Below are positions 1 to 10,599 of a stretch of 63,981 nucleotides of DNA, piece after piece; positions within the stretch are counted from its first letter, which is position 1; every line of letters begins with the position of its first letter. Source of the stretch: Candidatus Methylopumilus sp. (GTDB taxonomy: Bacteria > Pseudomonadota > Gammaproteobacteria > Burkholderiales > Methylophilaceae). The notes under the pieces are model-generated. The model ran no database searches and had not been told where the DNA came from. It worked only from the letters and a program-made list of their open reading frames with translations. The stretch spans positions 1-63,981 of the forward strand of contig SHXT01000007.1 of assembly GCA_009693175.1 (NCBI GenBank). Direction: 5' to 3'. Both the position numbers and the translations under genes were made by a program.

Positions 1-154
1 TCTCTATTGGAATTTTATACGTTTCATTTGCCCATTGGCCTAGATCAATCATTCTGCAACGTTCAGAACAAAATGGTCTGAATGTATTGGATAGATTGTA
101 TTCAATCATTTCATTGCATTGAGGACAATTAATGAAAGTAATTTTTGATGTCAT
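1..154 (-). CDS. yacG: DNA gyrase inhibitor YacG (partial, runs off window start)
   Basis: Only the first 51 codons are inside the window; the stop lies beyond base 1. The translation carries the zinc-binding pattern CPQC (Cys10, Cys13) and CSERC (Cys29, Cys33), followed by the MIDLGQW segment typical of YacG. In the family this small zinc protein binds gyrase and blocks its DNA binding. Its ATG overlaps the zapD stop as ATGA (151-154), so it is translationally coupled as the last gene of a coaE-zapD-yacG operon. The visible part looks intact. Identification is firm from the cysteine spacing and the neighbours. Confidence 0.88.
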   Translation of the reverse strand, partial: MTSKITFINCPQCNEMIEYNLSNTFRPFCSERCRMIDLGQWANETYKIPIE

Positions 155-918
155 AGCGAAGCAAGAGCATAGCTAAATTTAAAATTCAATTTTGTAGGTT
201 CTTTTTCTAAATTTTTATTAAAATGATAAAAGAAAAAATTAACTGTATATTTATTTGCACTGATTTCAGGTATAATCCTTAAATTGGTTGGGATTTGAAT
301 CATAATTAAGTCAAATGTCTTCAAAGGGTTAATAGATTTTTGGTATTTATCGCTTTTTAATTTAATTAACTCAGTGACGTATTGGTTCCTTAATATCGAC
401 AGAATAATTGCAGAAGTTTCTTTAAATACTATAAGTGGTTGGGCCCAAATTTTAAAACTTTCTAATTTATATTTTTTTGAATTATAACAAACCCAGTCAT
501 TAAAATTTGGAAAATCTACATTTAAGAGACCGCCAGGCGCAGTAATCCTCTTTTTAATTTGTTCTAAAAATAGGTTGTTATTAAAATTAAATCCAGGCTT
601 TACATCCATAGACTCTAATTTTTTACGTGCAATCTTTATTTTTGAAATGACTTTCGTTGGATCTAATTTACCCTCTTTAAGGCCTTCTGTTAATGTGAGC
701 GCCAAATGTTTCTTTTCCTGTCTTTCAAGTTCTTGAAGAAAATCAATCTTTATATCAGACCTTGAAACGAGCTGGACTATTTCAAAGAGAGTATTAAAAC
801 AAGAGAATTCAAAGTAATCATGAGAGTTTTTTAATTGAAACTCAAATTTTTTATAAATCTCTTCAATGCGGAGCAATCTTCGAGTACGCTCATTAAGTGG
901 AAATTCGAATAGGGTCAT
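151..918 (-). CDS. zapD: Cell division protein ZapD
   Basis: A 255-residue protein, close to the roughly 250 residues usual for ZapD (DUF1342). It opens with FEFPLNERTRRLLRIE, the family's conserved N-terminal signature, followed by a largely helical region. ZapD is a cytoplasmic protein that crosslinks FtsZ filaments at the division ring. It lies between coaE (15-base gap upstream) and yacG (ATGA overlap downstream), the standard proteobacterial order. No signal peptide or membrane segment is visible. Assignment rests on the N-terminal motif, length and synteny. Confidence 0.9.
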   Translation of the reverse strand: MTLFEFPLNERTRRLLRIEEIYKKFEFQLKNSHDYFEFSCFNTLFEIVQLVSRSDIKIDFLQELERQEKKHLALTLTEGLKEGKLDPTKVISKIKIARKKLESMDVKPGFNFNNNLFLEQIKKRITAPGGLLNVDFPNFNDWVCYNSKKYKLESFKIWAQPLIVFKETSAIILSILRNQYVTELIKLKSDKYQKSINPLKTFDLIMIQIPTNLRIIPEISANKYTVNFFFYHFNKNLEKEPTKLNFKFSYALASL

Positions 919-933
919 ATTAGCTCTTCATTA

Positions 934-1569
934 TTAATTTTTATTCGTATTATCGGGTTGATTTTGTTTATCGACAACTAAATTTAAATATTTATTGTGT
1001 ATTTTTTTAATGTTACTGGCGAGCATTTTTAGTGAGCCATTATTAAAAACTACATCATCCCCTTTTTTAATGCGTGCATCACGATCAATTTGATTAGCAA
1101 TAACAGATTGGATTGTAGATTCATCTACTTCATCTCTTTTTTTTACACGATCAATTTGATTCTTTATTTCGCAATCAATAACGAGTGATCGTGAAATAAA
1201 ATTGATGTATTGATTTGTTTCAAATAATAATGGAATGTCGATAACTATATAAGTTTCATTAGAAAGTACAGCTAATTTTTTTTTGACATCATTGAGTATT
1301 TTTGGATGGAGAATAGATTCAAGTTTTATTTTTTGTTTTTTGCTTGAAAAAATAATTTCCTTTAATTTTTTTCTATCTAATTGATTTTTTTCATTAAATA
1401 GAGTGTTTCCGAAAGAGAGTTTTATTTCTTTTATAGCATCGCTATTAGTCTCTGTAATTTCTTTTGAAATTTTATCGAGATCAATGACCTTAACATTAAA
1501 TGATTCAAATATTTTTAAAGCTTCACTTTTGCCAGATCCAATACCGCCTGTCATTCCGATAATCAGCAT
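934..1569 (-). CDS. coaE: Dephospho-CoA kinase
   Basis: A 211-residue P-loop kinase that phosphorylates dephospho-CoA at the 3' hydroxyl, the last step of coenzyme A synthesis. The Walker A motif GMTGGIGSGKS sits at residues 5-15, followed by a VIDLDKISKEI segment matching the family's VIDAD-I-A motif, and later DIPLLFE and a basic lid region (RVKKRDEVD). Length agrees with E. coli CoaE (206). It is first in the coaE-zapD-yacG set and starts with ATG. In many relatives pilD precedes it; here a divergent small ORF does. Confidence 0.95.
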   Translation of the reverse strand: MLIIGMTGGIGSGKSEALKIFESFNVKVIDLDKISKEITETNSDAIKEIKLSFGNTLFNEKNQLDRKKLKEIIFSSKKQKIKLESILHPKILNDVKKKLAVLSNETYIVIDIPLLFETNQYINFISRSLVIDCEIKNQIDRVKKRDEVDESTIQSVIANQIDRDARIKKGDDVVFNNGSLKMLASNIKKIHNKYLNLVVDKQNQPDNTNKN

Positions 1570-1700
1570 GATTTACCTTAATTTATAACTTATTTGATTA
1601 TGAGATGGTTTCACTATTTTTTAGATTATATAAATAAATTTACTTGAATTTTAAAAATTAATCACCATGTAAGCTTTATGAATGATTTAAACTATAACTT

Positions 1701-2051
1701 ATGAGTGAATTACAAAATACTTTTAAAGAGCTTACGCCTTCTGAGGATCAATCAGCGTGGGCTGATTTAGTTATTTGTCGTGTGGAAGTAGATTTACCCA
1801 ATTGGCTTACTCAGCTCGCAGGCGGGAGTAATTGGCAGGTTTATTCTGAATCTGAATATGATCATTCAATTAGCTTTTCACTGCGCCAAGGTAAGAAAGA
1901 AGCCGAAGTTACTTTATTCCATAATGGCTATGCACAAGTCGATCTTAATGGAAAGTCTATTTTTGATGGATCTATTACTTCGGGAGCCAATAATTGTGCG
2001 CATCTTAGCTATTATCGGGCCGATAATGGTGATCCTATTGTGTTAAATTAA
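1701..2051 (+). CDS. Hypothetical protein, 116 residues, family not recognised
   Basis: I do not recognise this protein. It is a short, acidic, soluble-looking polypeptide with no signal peptide or membrane segment. The first 35 residues look helical; the rest alternates polar and hydrophobic residues in a way that suggests a beta-rich fold (SISFSLRQ, AEVTLFHNGYAQVDLNG, HLSYYRADNG). It starts with ATG, ends in TAA, and its end overlaps the convergent ispB stop by four bases. It faces away from coaE across a 131-base gap. Codon use looks like its neighbours, so transfer is not indicated. It may be a lineage-specific protein. Confidence 0.7.
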   Translation: MSELQNTFKELTPSEDQSAWADLVICRVEVDLPNWLTQLAGGSNWQVYSESEYDHSISFSLRQGKKEAEVTLFHNGYAQVDLNGKSIFDGSITSGANNCAHLSYYRADNGDPIVLN

Positions 2052-3016
2052 TAATCTCTTAAAGCTACAAAAGTCATAAGTTCTAACAATGCGTTTTTGT
2101 ATACAGAAGGTTCAATATGCCGAATAAGCTTCGCACCTTTATCTATTTCTTCTTTTGCAAGCTGCCTTACATATTCTAGTGCTTTCGTCTCTTCAACCGC
2201 ATTAAGAACACTTTCTAATTCAGTTAAACCACCATTCTCAATAGCCGCTCTAATAATATTTTTTTGCTGATTATTGCCTTTTTTCATAGTGTATAAAAGT
2301 GGCAACGTAGGCTTCCCTTCTGCAAGGTCATCGCCTAAATTTTTTCCTATTTCTGCAGGATTGCCTGATAAATCAAGAACATCATCAATGAGTTGAAAAG
2401 CAATGCCCATATGTTTACCAAATTGAGCTAGAGTCTTGATATCGGATTCATTTGCCTTTCCTATAATGGCTCCAAGTTCCGCAGCAGATTCAAATAATTT
2501 AGCAGTTTTATAATAAATAACCTTTAAATAATCTTCATCTTCAATGGCGGCATTGTGAATATTTAATAGCTGGAGTACCTCGCCTTCAGCGATCGTATTT
2601 GTTGTGTTCGCTAATACCTCCATAACTTTCATATGATTTATGCCCACCATCATTTGAAATGCTCGCGAATAGATGAAATCACCCACTAAAACGCTCGCAG
2701 AATTACCAAAAATCGTATTTGCTGTCTTATGATTTCTGCGTGTTGTTGATTGATCAACAACATCATCATGAAGAAGAGTTGCTGTATGAATAAATTCAAT
2801 TACCGCGGCCAGCTCGTGATGTTCTTTATAAATAGGCCCAAATAATCCACCCACTAAAAGTAAGGTGCTAGGCCTTAGATGTTTGCCACCACCTTGAATA
2901 ATATGGCCTGCAACTTGATTGATTAAAAGTACTTCCGAGTGAAGGGAGGCGCGAATGACCTCATTAACGGCTAATAAATCACTTTTAATTGGGGATAAAA
3001 TGGCGCTAAGAGTCAC
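2048..3016 (-). CDS. ispB: Polyprenyl (octaprenyl) diphosphate synthase
   Basis: A 322-residue trans-prenyltransferase matching E. coli IspB in length. The first aspartate-rich motif DDVVD lies at residues 84-88 and the second, DDVLD, near residue 210; both coordinate magnesium-bound diphosphates. GGGKHLRP near residue 43 and GDFIYSRAFQM are also family hallmarks. The enzyme extends farnesyl diphosphate to the long side chain of ubiquinone, supplying the ubi hydroxylases at 40775-43098. It is divergent from rplU, the common proteobacterial arrangement. Exact chain length cannot be read from the sequence. Confidence 0.93.
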   Translation of the reverse strand: MTLSAILSPIKSDLLAVNEVIRASLHSEVLLINQVAGHIIQGGGKHLRPSTLLLVGGLFGPIYKEHHELAAVIEFIHTATLLHDDVVDQSTTRRNHKTANTIFGNSASVLVGDFIYSRAFQMMVGINHMKVMEVLANTTNTIAEGEVLQLLNIHNAAIEDEDYLKVIYYKTAKLFESAAELGAIIGKANESDIKTLAQFGKHMGIAFQLIDDVLDLSGNPAEIGKNLGDDLAEGKPTLPLLYTMKKGNNQQKNIIRAAIENGGLTELESVLNAVEETKALEYVRQLAKEEIDKGAKLIRHIEPSVYKNALLELMTFVALRDY

Positions 3017-3113
3017 AAAAACAAGGCTTAATGGTGGTTTAAAGGCTTATTTTAACATAGCTCATCTTCGAGCTTTGTATAAGGAGATAGCTCAAATCTT
3101 TAAGTCTTAGAAT

Positions 3114-3142
3114 TTGCTTAACAGGCCTAATTTGAGTATAAT
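3114..3142 (+). promoter_or_regulatory. Sigma-70-type promoter for rplU-rpmA
   Basis: TTGCTT at 3114-3119 and TATAAT at 3137-3142 are separated by exactly 17 bases. The -10 box is perfect consensus. Transcription would start near 3149, giving a leader of about 34 bases before the rplU ATG at 3183. This is the best-looking promoter in the window, as expected for ribosomal protein genes. Confidence 0.75.
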
Positions 3143-3182
3143 TCGCGATTCTTTTAAAGTTGCTAAAGTTTGAGGTTTTATC

Positions 3183-3497
3183 ATGTACGCAGTAATCAAA
3201 ACAGGTGGAAAGCAATATCGCGTTAATCAAGGCGATAAGCTAAAGATTGAGAAAATAGTTGGTGATGTAGGCGCAATTGTTGTCTTAGACCAAATTTTAT
3301 CAGTCGTTGATGGTGATAAAGTGACGATTGGTTCGCCTATCGTGAGAGGCGCTAGCGTAACAGCTACTCTAGTAAATCAAGGACGTCATGATAAGGTAAC
3401 AATTTTTAAGATGCGACGCAGAAAGCACTATCGTAAATCTCAAGGCCATAGACAAAGTTTTACCGAGATTCAAATTGACAAAATATTAGCTAAATAA
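3183..3497 (+). CDS. rplU: 50S ribosomal protein L21
   Basis: A 104-residue protein, nearly identical in length to E. coli L21 (103). It begins [14 protein letters not shown], the universal L21 start, and has the conserved basic stretch [16 protein letters not shown] that contacts 23S rRNA. It is the first gene after the promoter at 3114-3142 and is followed by rpmA 22 bases downstream, the invariant bacterial rplU-rpmA pair. Confidence 0.98.
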   Translation: MYAVIKTGGKQYRVNQGDKLKIEKIVGDVGAIVVLDQILSVVDGDKVTIGSPIVRGASVTATLVNQGRHDKVTIFKMRRRKHYRKSQGHRQSFTEIQIDKILAK

Positions 3498-3519
3498 CTT
3501 TTAAGTATAAGGATTAATC

Positions 3520-3777
3520 ATGGCACATAAAAAAGCAGGCGGAAGTTCAAGAAATGGTCGTGACTCACAAGCCAAACGTTTAGGCGTGAAGGCATTTGGC
3601 GAGCAGGTTGTTTCAGCTGGTAGCATTATTGTTCGCCAACGTGGCACCAAGATGCACCCAGGCGTATATGTAGGCATGGGCAAGGATCATACACTTTTTG
3701 CAAAGGCTGATGGTAAGGTAACATTTACTATCAAGGGCGCATTAAAACGTAAAACCGTTAATATTGTTCCAGCCTAA
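3520..3777 (+). CDS. rpmA: 50S ribosomal protein L27
   Basis: An 85-residue protein, the same length as E. coli L27. The N-terminus [16 protein letters not shown] reaches toward the peptidyl-transferase centre in other bacteria. There is no cleavable N-terminal extension of the Firmicutes type. AAGGA precedes the ATG at good spacing. It ends 18 bases before the hairpin terminator at 3796-3824. Confidence 0.98.
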   Translation: MAHKKAGGSSRNGRDSQAKRLGVKAFGEQVVSAGSIIVRQRGTKMHPGVYVGMGKDHTLFAKADGKVTFTIKGALKRKTVNIVPA

Positions 3778-3795
3778 GCAATTCTAGGATTCTAT

Positions 3796-3824
3796 AAAGC
3801 CCTGTCAGTTGATAGGGCTTTTTT
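3796..3824 (+). terminator. Intrinsic terminator between rpmA and obgE
   Basis: An 8-bp perfect stem, AAAGCCCT (3796-3803) pairing with AGGGCTTT (3814-3821), closes a 10-base loop and runs into a T tract through 3824. This is a canonical rho-independent terminator placed just 19 bases before the obgE ATG. It should reduce transcription from the ribosomal protein pair into obgE-proB-purE-purK. Confidence 0.85.
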
Positions 3825-3833
3825 ATTTGGTAA

Positions 3834-5976
<2,143 letters not shown>

Positions 5977-5997
5977 GATTTTTAAAGGGAGTTTTAC

Positions 5998-6498
5998 ATG
6001 GCAGAAAATAAAAAACTTGTAGCAATCATTATGGGGTCTGATAGTGATTGGCCAGTGATGAAATTTGCTGCACAGATGCTTGCAGATTTTAAAGTGCCTT
6101 ATGAGGCACAAGTCATTTCAGCCCATCGAACCCCAGATCTTATGTTTAAATTTGCCGAAGATGCAGCACAAGAAGGCTATCAAATTATTATTGCAGGAGC
6201 TGGTGGCGCAGCGCATCTTCCAGGAATGGTGGCTTCTAAAACAACATTACCAGTCTTAGGAGTTCCGATTCCATCAAAACATCTTAAAGGCCAAGATTCT
6301 TTATTATCGATTGTGCAAATGCCAAGAGGTATTCCAGTTGCAACATTTGCAATTGGTGAAGCTGGAGCTGCGAACGCCGGTCTTTTTGCTGTCTCAATTT
6401 TAGCGCACGAAAATAAAGTATTAGCAAAAAAACTTTCAGCGTTTAGAGCAAAACAGGCTAAAAAAGTTATTGGCAAGAATTTATTGGAGCAACCTTGA
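5998..6498 (+). CDS. purE: N5-carboxyaminoimidazole ribonucleotide mutase (PurE)
   Basis: A 166-residue class I PurE, matching E. coli (169). GSDSDWPVM at 13-21 and the catalytic-region SAHRTP with His43 are clear. It isomerises N5-CAIR to CAIR in purine synthesis, directly using the product of PurK encoded next door. AAAGGGAG provides a ribosome site before the ATG. Its TGA stop overlaps the purK TTG start as TTGA. Confidence 0.97.
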   Translation: MAENKKLVAIIMGSDSDWPVMKFAAQMLADFKVPYEAQVISAHRTPDLMFKFAEDAAQEGYQIIIAGAGGAAHLPGMVASKTTLPVLGVPIPSKHLKGQDSLLSIVQMPRGIPVATFAIGEAGAANAGLFAVSILAHENKVLAKKLSAFRAKQAKKVIGKNLLEQP

Positions 6499-7685
6499 GC
6501 CGTTTAAATAAAACACTTTTACCTCCCACTATGTTGGGCATTCTAGGCGGTGGCCAATTAGGCCGTTTTTTTGTTATTGCTGCACATGAAATGGGTTACA
6601 AAGTGACGGTGTTAGATCCGGATCCTCATAGTCCTGCAGGCGCTATTGCTGATGTTCATTTATGTAAATCCTATAATGATTTAGCAGCATTGGAAGTCAT
6701 AATAAATACATGTCAAGCTGTTACAACCGAATTTGAGAATGTGCCTTCAGATAGCATGGATTTTTTATCCAAAAAAATTAATGTCAGCCCTTCTGCAAAT
6801 TGCGTCAAAGTAGCGCAACATCGCATGCTTGAAAAAACTTTTTTAAAAGATGCAGGACTCCCAGTGGGTCCTTTCGAAGTGATTCATACAGAAAAAGATA
6901 TCCCCTCTGATTCTTCTTCAATATATCCTGCTATTTTGAAAGTTGCACGTTTTGGTTATGACGGCAAAGGGCAGGCAAAAATAGCTTCACAAAAAGAGGC
7001 GATAGCAGCCTTTAATCAGTTTTCAAAACAAATCTGCGTATTAGAAAAAATGCTTCCTTTAGATATGGAAGTATCTTTGGTTTTAGCGCGAGATTATCAA
7101 GGTAATATTGAGACATTTGATGTGTCAGAAAATATTTATACGAATGGTATTTTAGATATATCGATTGTACCAGCACGCTCAGAAGACAATATTAATGATT
7201 TGGTAAAGCAACTTGCAAAACAAGTGGCTAATGCTTTGAATTATGTAGGTGTTTTAGGCGTTGAATTTTTTATTAGTGAAGGCAAAGTATTGATCAATGA
7301 AATTGCACCTAGACCTCATAATTCTGGACATTACACAATTGATGCTTGTGTTACTAATCAGTTTGAGCAGCAAGTAAGAATTTTAGCTGGATTACCTCTT
7401 GGCAGCCCTCGACTCCAATCATCTGCAGTGATGGTAAATTTACTAGGAGATATTTGGATGCAAGGTGAGCAAAAAGAACCTGATTGGGATAAAGCATTTA
7501 AAGAAGACTCCCTAAAAATGCATCTCTATGGTAAATATGAAGCAAGACCGGGCCGAAAAATGGGACATTTTACAGTGATCGAACAAAATCCAGATGTAGC
7601 CTTTGATAAGGCCATGAAGGTGAGAAGCTTTTTAGGGATTACCAAATATCAAAGAGAGACTCTCTCTTTGATATTAAGCCATTGA
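6495..7685 (+). CDS. purK: N5-carboxyaminoimidazole ribonucleotide synthase (PurK)
   Basis: An ATP-grasp enzyme of up to 396 residues that carboxylates AIR using ATP and bicarbonate. [11 protein letters not shown] near the start, [10 protein letters not shown] and the [13 protein letters not shown] segment are diagnostic. A TTG at 6495 overlaps the purE stop and has GGAG eight bases upstream, so I prefer it; an ATG at 6531 is the alternative. The last 14 codons contain one arm and part of the other of a 31-base palindrome, and the gene overlaps the convergent rpsT by 12 bases. Confidence 0.95.
   Translation: MSRLNKTLLPPTMLGILGGGQLGRFFVIAAHEMGYKVTVLDPDPHSPAGAIADVHLCKSYNDLAALEVIINTCQAVTTEFENVPSDSMDFLSKKINVSPSANCVKVAQHRMLEKTFLKDAGLPVGPFEVIHTEKDIPSDSSSIYPAILKVARFGYDGKGQAKIASQKEAIAAFNQFSKQICVLEKMLPLDMEVSLVLARDYQGNIETFDVSENIYTNGILDISIVPARSEDNINDLVKQLAKQVANALNYVGVLGVEFFISEGKVLINEIAPRPHNSGHYTIDACVTNQFEQQVRILAGLPLGSPRLQSSAVMVNLLGDIWMQGEQKEPDWDKAFKEDSLKMHLYGKYEARPGRKMGHFTVIEQNPDVAFDKAMKVRSFLGITKYQRETLSLILSH
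7645..7675. terminator. Perfect 15-bp inverted repeat shared by purK and rpsT ends
   Basis: Bases 7645-7659 are the exact reverse complement of 7661-7675 around a single centre base (7660). The palindrome lies inside the purK coding end and its right arm covers the first two bases of the rpsT stop codon (7674-7676). It would fold into a long hairpin at the 3' end of both convergent transcripts. No long T tract follows on either side, so it may protect 3' ends or act as an atypical bidirectional terminator. Confidence 0.6.
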
Positions 7686-7937
7686 TTTGATCGCTGCGTT
7701 TAAGCGGTGTTTATGACGTGATGTTTTATTCTTATGAATAATCTTTTTATCAGCAATACGATCAATTATTGAAACATTTTCTTGAAAAGATGTTTTTGCA
7801 ATAGTTTTATCGCCTGATTGAATTGCCTTAATAATTTTTTTAATTGCAGTACGCAAAGTTGAACGCAAACTTGCATTGTGAGCTCGTTGCTTCATTGCTT
7901 GACGGGCACGTTTTCTTGCTTGTGCGGTATTTGCCAT
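7674..7937 (-). CDS. rpsT: 30S ribosomal protein S20
   Basis: An 87-residue, very basic helical protein, equal in length to E. coli S20. It starts [13 protein letters not shown] and has the family's [12 protein letters not shown] and [11 protein letters not shown] segments. It binds 16S rRNA early in 30S assembly. AAGGA lies upstream of the ATG, and a promoter with 17-base spacing is visible at 7979-8007. It is divergent from murJ, the classic rpsT/murJ arrangement. Confidence 0.98.
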   Translation of the reverse strand: MANTAQARKRARQAMKQRAHNASLRSTLRTAIKKIIKAIQSGDKTIAKTSFQENVSIIDRIADKKIIHKNKTSRHKHRLNAAIKSMA

Positions 7938-7978
7938 GTTTATCCTTAAAGTTAATATCTTTTATTACGAAGGCGAGA

Positions 7979-8007
7979 ATTTTAGCGATATTTGAGGTTT
8001 TATACAA
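7979..8007 (-). promoter_or_regulatory. Sigma-70-type promoter for rpsT
   Basis: On the minus strand TTGTAT (8007-8002) and TAAAAT (7984-7979) are 17 bases apart, giving a start near 7972 and a leader of about 35 bases. The -35 box lies within a 7-bp inverted repeat (GTTTTAT at 7997-8003, ATAAAAC at 8009-8015), which could be an operator or coincidence in AT-rich DNA. The rest of the 211-base rpsT/murJ gap shows no gene. Confidence 0.55.
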
Positions 8008-8148
8008 GATAAAACACTCATTTTAGCCTTAAATTTAAGCTATATTCCTTGATATTCTAAGCTTGCCAATATTTTTTTGGGAAATCTTGATAAAACGACC
8101 TCCATGTTAAAATCTTTTCATTTAGTCATACGTGAATAGATAAATTCT

Positions 8149-9684
8149 ATGAATCTTCTTAAAGCACTCGCAACCGTCGGAAGCATGACTTTTGTATCAA
8201 GAGTTTTAGGTTTTGTGAGAGACAGTTTAATTGCCAAGATATTCGGTGCAGGTATGGAAACAGACGCCTTTTTTGTTGCATTTAAAATACCTAATTTATT
8301 AAGACGTATTTCGGCGGAAGGTGCTTTTTCTCAAGCCTTTGTTCCTATCCTTGCTGAATATAAAAAAAAGCGCACCTATGAAGCTACACATCTTTTAATT
8401 AATCATGTGTGCTCATTATTAAGCTTATTTCTTATTGGAGTTACATGTATTGGTATTTTTGCAGCACCCTGGCTTGTTTACATAAGTGCTCCAGGGTTTA
8501 TCGAACATTCAGAGAAATTTCAACTGACTGTTGATTTATTGAGAATTACATTCCCTTATATCTTTTTTATTTCTTTAGTATCTATGGCGGGTGGCATTCT
8601 CAATACTTTTAATAAATTTTCTGTACCAGCTTTTACACCAGTTTGGCTTAATTTATCTTTTATTTTTGCAGCATTATTTTTTGCAGACTATTTTGATCGT
8701 CCTATTTTAGTTTTGGCTTGGGCTGTATTTGTAGGGGGTGTGCTTCAATTGATTTTTCAGATTTCTTTTCTAAGAGAAATTGGATTCATTCCAAAATACC
8801 AATTAGATCTTAAAGATGAAGGTGTGTGGAGAATTATAAAACTTATGGGGCCTGCAATCTTTGGAGTATCCATAGCCCAGTTATCTTTACTCATTAATAC
8901 TATTTTTGCATCCTTCCTAGAGACCGGAAGTGTTTCATGGCTTTACTACGCAGATCGTTTGATGGAATTCCCAGCAGGTGTATTAGGTGTGGCATTAGGT
9001 ACCATCTTACTCCCGAGCCTATCCAAATCTTATTCGGGAAAAGACCCAAAAAAATATTCAGGTTTGCTCGACTGGGGATTGAGATTAACTTTTATTCTTG
9101 CAGCGCCTGCAGCTGTTGCTCTCGCTGTTTTATCACTACCCCTCATTACAACTTTATTTCATTACGGCGCTTTTAATACACATGATGTTTTAATGACTCA
9201 AGAAGCTACGATTGCATATAGCTTTGGACTGCTGGGGTTAATTATGATTAAAGTGTTAGCGCCTGGTTTTTATGCAAGACAAAATATTAAGACACCTGTA
9301 AAAATTGCACTCTTTACTTTATTTTCGACACAGCTTATGAATATGCTATTTATTGGCCAGTTTAAGCATGCAGGTTTGGCTCTCGCTATAGGCTTGGGTG
9401 CGTGCCTCAATGCAAGTCTTCTTTATTATCATTTAAGAAAAGGAAATTATTACAAGCCGCATAATGGGTGGCTTCAGTTTTTAATTAAACTTTTTATAGC
9501 TTTAATTTTAATGGGGCTCACATTATTTTATTTAAAAGGGGATTCTTCACTTTGGCTTGAATATTCAATTTCAAAGAGACTATTTTATTTAACAGTACTT
9601 ATTCTTGCAGGATCAGGCGTTTATTTTAGTGCGCTTTGGATGATGGGATTAAGGCTTCAATCATTTATACGCAGAGCCATTTAA
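8149..9684 (+). CDS. murJ: Lipid II flippase MurJ
   Basis: A 511-residue integral membrane protein, identical in length to E. coli MurJ, with about 14 hydrophobic segments. The N-terminal GSMTFVSRVLGFVRD and the NLLRRISAEGAFSQAFVP segment are family signatures; the arginines line the central cavity that binds lipid II. It moves the peptidoglycan precursor to the periplasmic side. It begins a murJ-ribF-ileS-lspA operon. A weak promoter candidate (TTGATA 8087-8092, TAAAAT 8108-8113) has a short 15-base spacer, so I do not list it separately. Confidence 0.96.
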   Translation: MNLLKALATVGSMTFVSRVLGFVRDSLIAKIFGAGMETDAFFVAFKIPNLLRRISAEGAFSQAFVPILAEYKKKRTYEATHLLINHVCSLLSLFLIGVTCIGIFAAPWLVYISAPGFIEHSEKFQLTVDLLRITFPYIFFISLVSMAGGILNTFNKFSVPAFTPVWLNLSFIFAALFFADYFDRPILVLAWAVFVGGVLQLIFQISFLREIGFIPKYQLDLKDEGVWRIIKLMGPAIFGVSIAQLSLLINTIFASFLETGSVSWLYYADRLMEFPAGVLGVALGTILLPSLSKSYSGKDPKKYSGLLDWGLRLTFILAAPAAVALAVLSLPLITTLFHYGAFNTHDVLMTQEATIAYSFGLLGLIMIKVLAPGFYARQNIKTPVKIALFTLFSTQLMNMLFIGQFKHAGLALAIGLGACLNASLLYYHLRKGNYYKPHNGWLQFLIKLFIALILMGLTLFYLKGDSSLWLEYSISKRLFYLTVLILAGSGVYFSALWMMGLRLQSFIRRAI

Positions 9685-9693
9685 GTTTTATAA

Positions 9694-10599
9694 ATGCAAG
9701 TATTTCGTCATTTCCCAATAATTTCAATAGAGCCCATAGGTCTTACCATCGGTAATTTTGATGGCATACATATAGGACATCAAGCGCTCATTCAAAAACT
9801 TATAGAAGAATCTAAAGCAAGAAAATTAATACCTTCAGTTATGACTTTTGAGCCTCATCCAAAGGAATTTTTTACGCCAGAAAATGCACCTTCGCGCCTT
9901 ACAAGCTTAAGAGAGAAATTGGAGTTTTTTTTAAGCTATGGAATTAAAAAAGTTTTTGTGTGTGCGTTTAATCAAAAATTTGCGAATATTTCTAGCAATA
10001 TATTTATGCATCAGATTTTAAAAGAGCAGCTCCAGGCAAGGTTAATTATTGTAGGAGATGATTTTCGTTTTGGAACTAAACGGTCAGCAGGTATTGAAGA
10101 TTTAAGAAAAAATTTATTTGAATTATTTGAGGTTTCAAGAGTGGATATTGATGGCAGGCGAGTATCTAGTTCAATTATTAGAGATCATTTAAAAGAAGGT
10201 CGGTTTAAGGATGTTACTCATTACTTAGGTAGACCTTATATGATTAGTGGGAAAGTTGTTGAGGGAGATAAGCGTGGCAGAAGTATGGGGTTTCCAACAG
10301 CTAATATCCATATGAAACATATAAGACCCGCGCTAACTGGTGTATATGCGGTAAAATTAGGAAATAAAAATGGTGTTGCTAATCTTGGAGTTAGACCTAC
10401 AATCGCTGGCATACCAAAGCTTTTACTAGAAGTTCATTTACTCAATTTCAATGAAGACATTTATAGGCAACATGTTCAAGTGACTTTTTTGGAAAAAATT
10501 AGAGATGAAATAAAATTTAAAAATATCGATGCATTAATTGAACAAATCAAAAAAGATATTTTGTATGCAACTCATTATTTTGAAAAACAAAGAATATGA
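9694..10599 (+). CDS. ribF: Bifunctional riboflavin kinase / FAD synthetase
   Basis: A 301-residue protein (E. coli RibF 313) with two domains. The N-terminal nucleotidyltransferase half has [11 protein letters not shown] near residue 23 and makes FAD from FMN. The C-terminal flavokinase half has the [16 protein letters not shown] segment near 190-205 and phosphorylates riboflavin. Its stop overlaps the ileS ATG as ATGA (10596-10599). The product supplies cofactor to the flavin hydroxylases encoded at 40775-43098. Confidence 0.96.
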   Translation: MQVFRHFPIISIEPIGLTIGNFDGIHIGHQALIQKLIEESKARKLIPSVMTFEPHPKEFFTPENAPSRLTSLREKLEFFLSYGIKKVFVCAFNQKFANISSNIFMHQILKEQLQARLIIVGDDFRFGTKRSAGIEDLRKNLFELFEVSRVDIDGRRVSSSIIRDHLKEGRFKDVTHYLGRPYMISGKVVEGDKRGRSMGFPTANIHMKHIRPALTGVYAVKLGNKNGVANLGVRPTIAGIPKLLLEVHLLNFNEDIYRQHVQVTFLEKIRDEIKFKNIDALIEQIKKDILYATHYFEKQRI

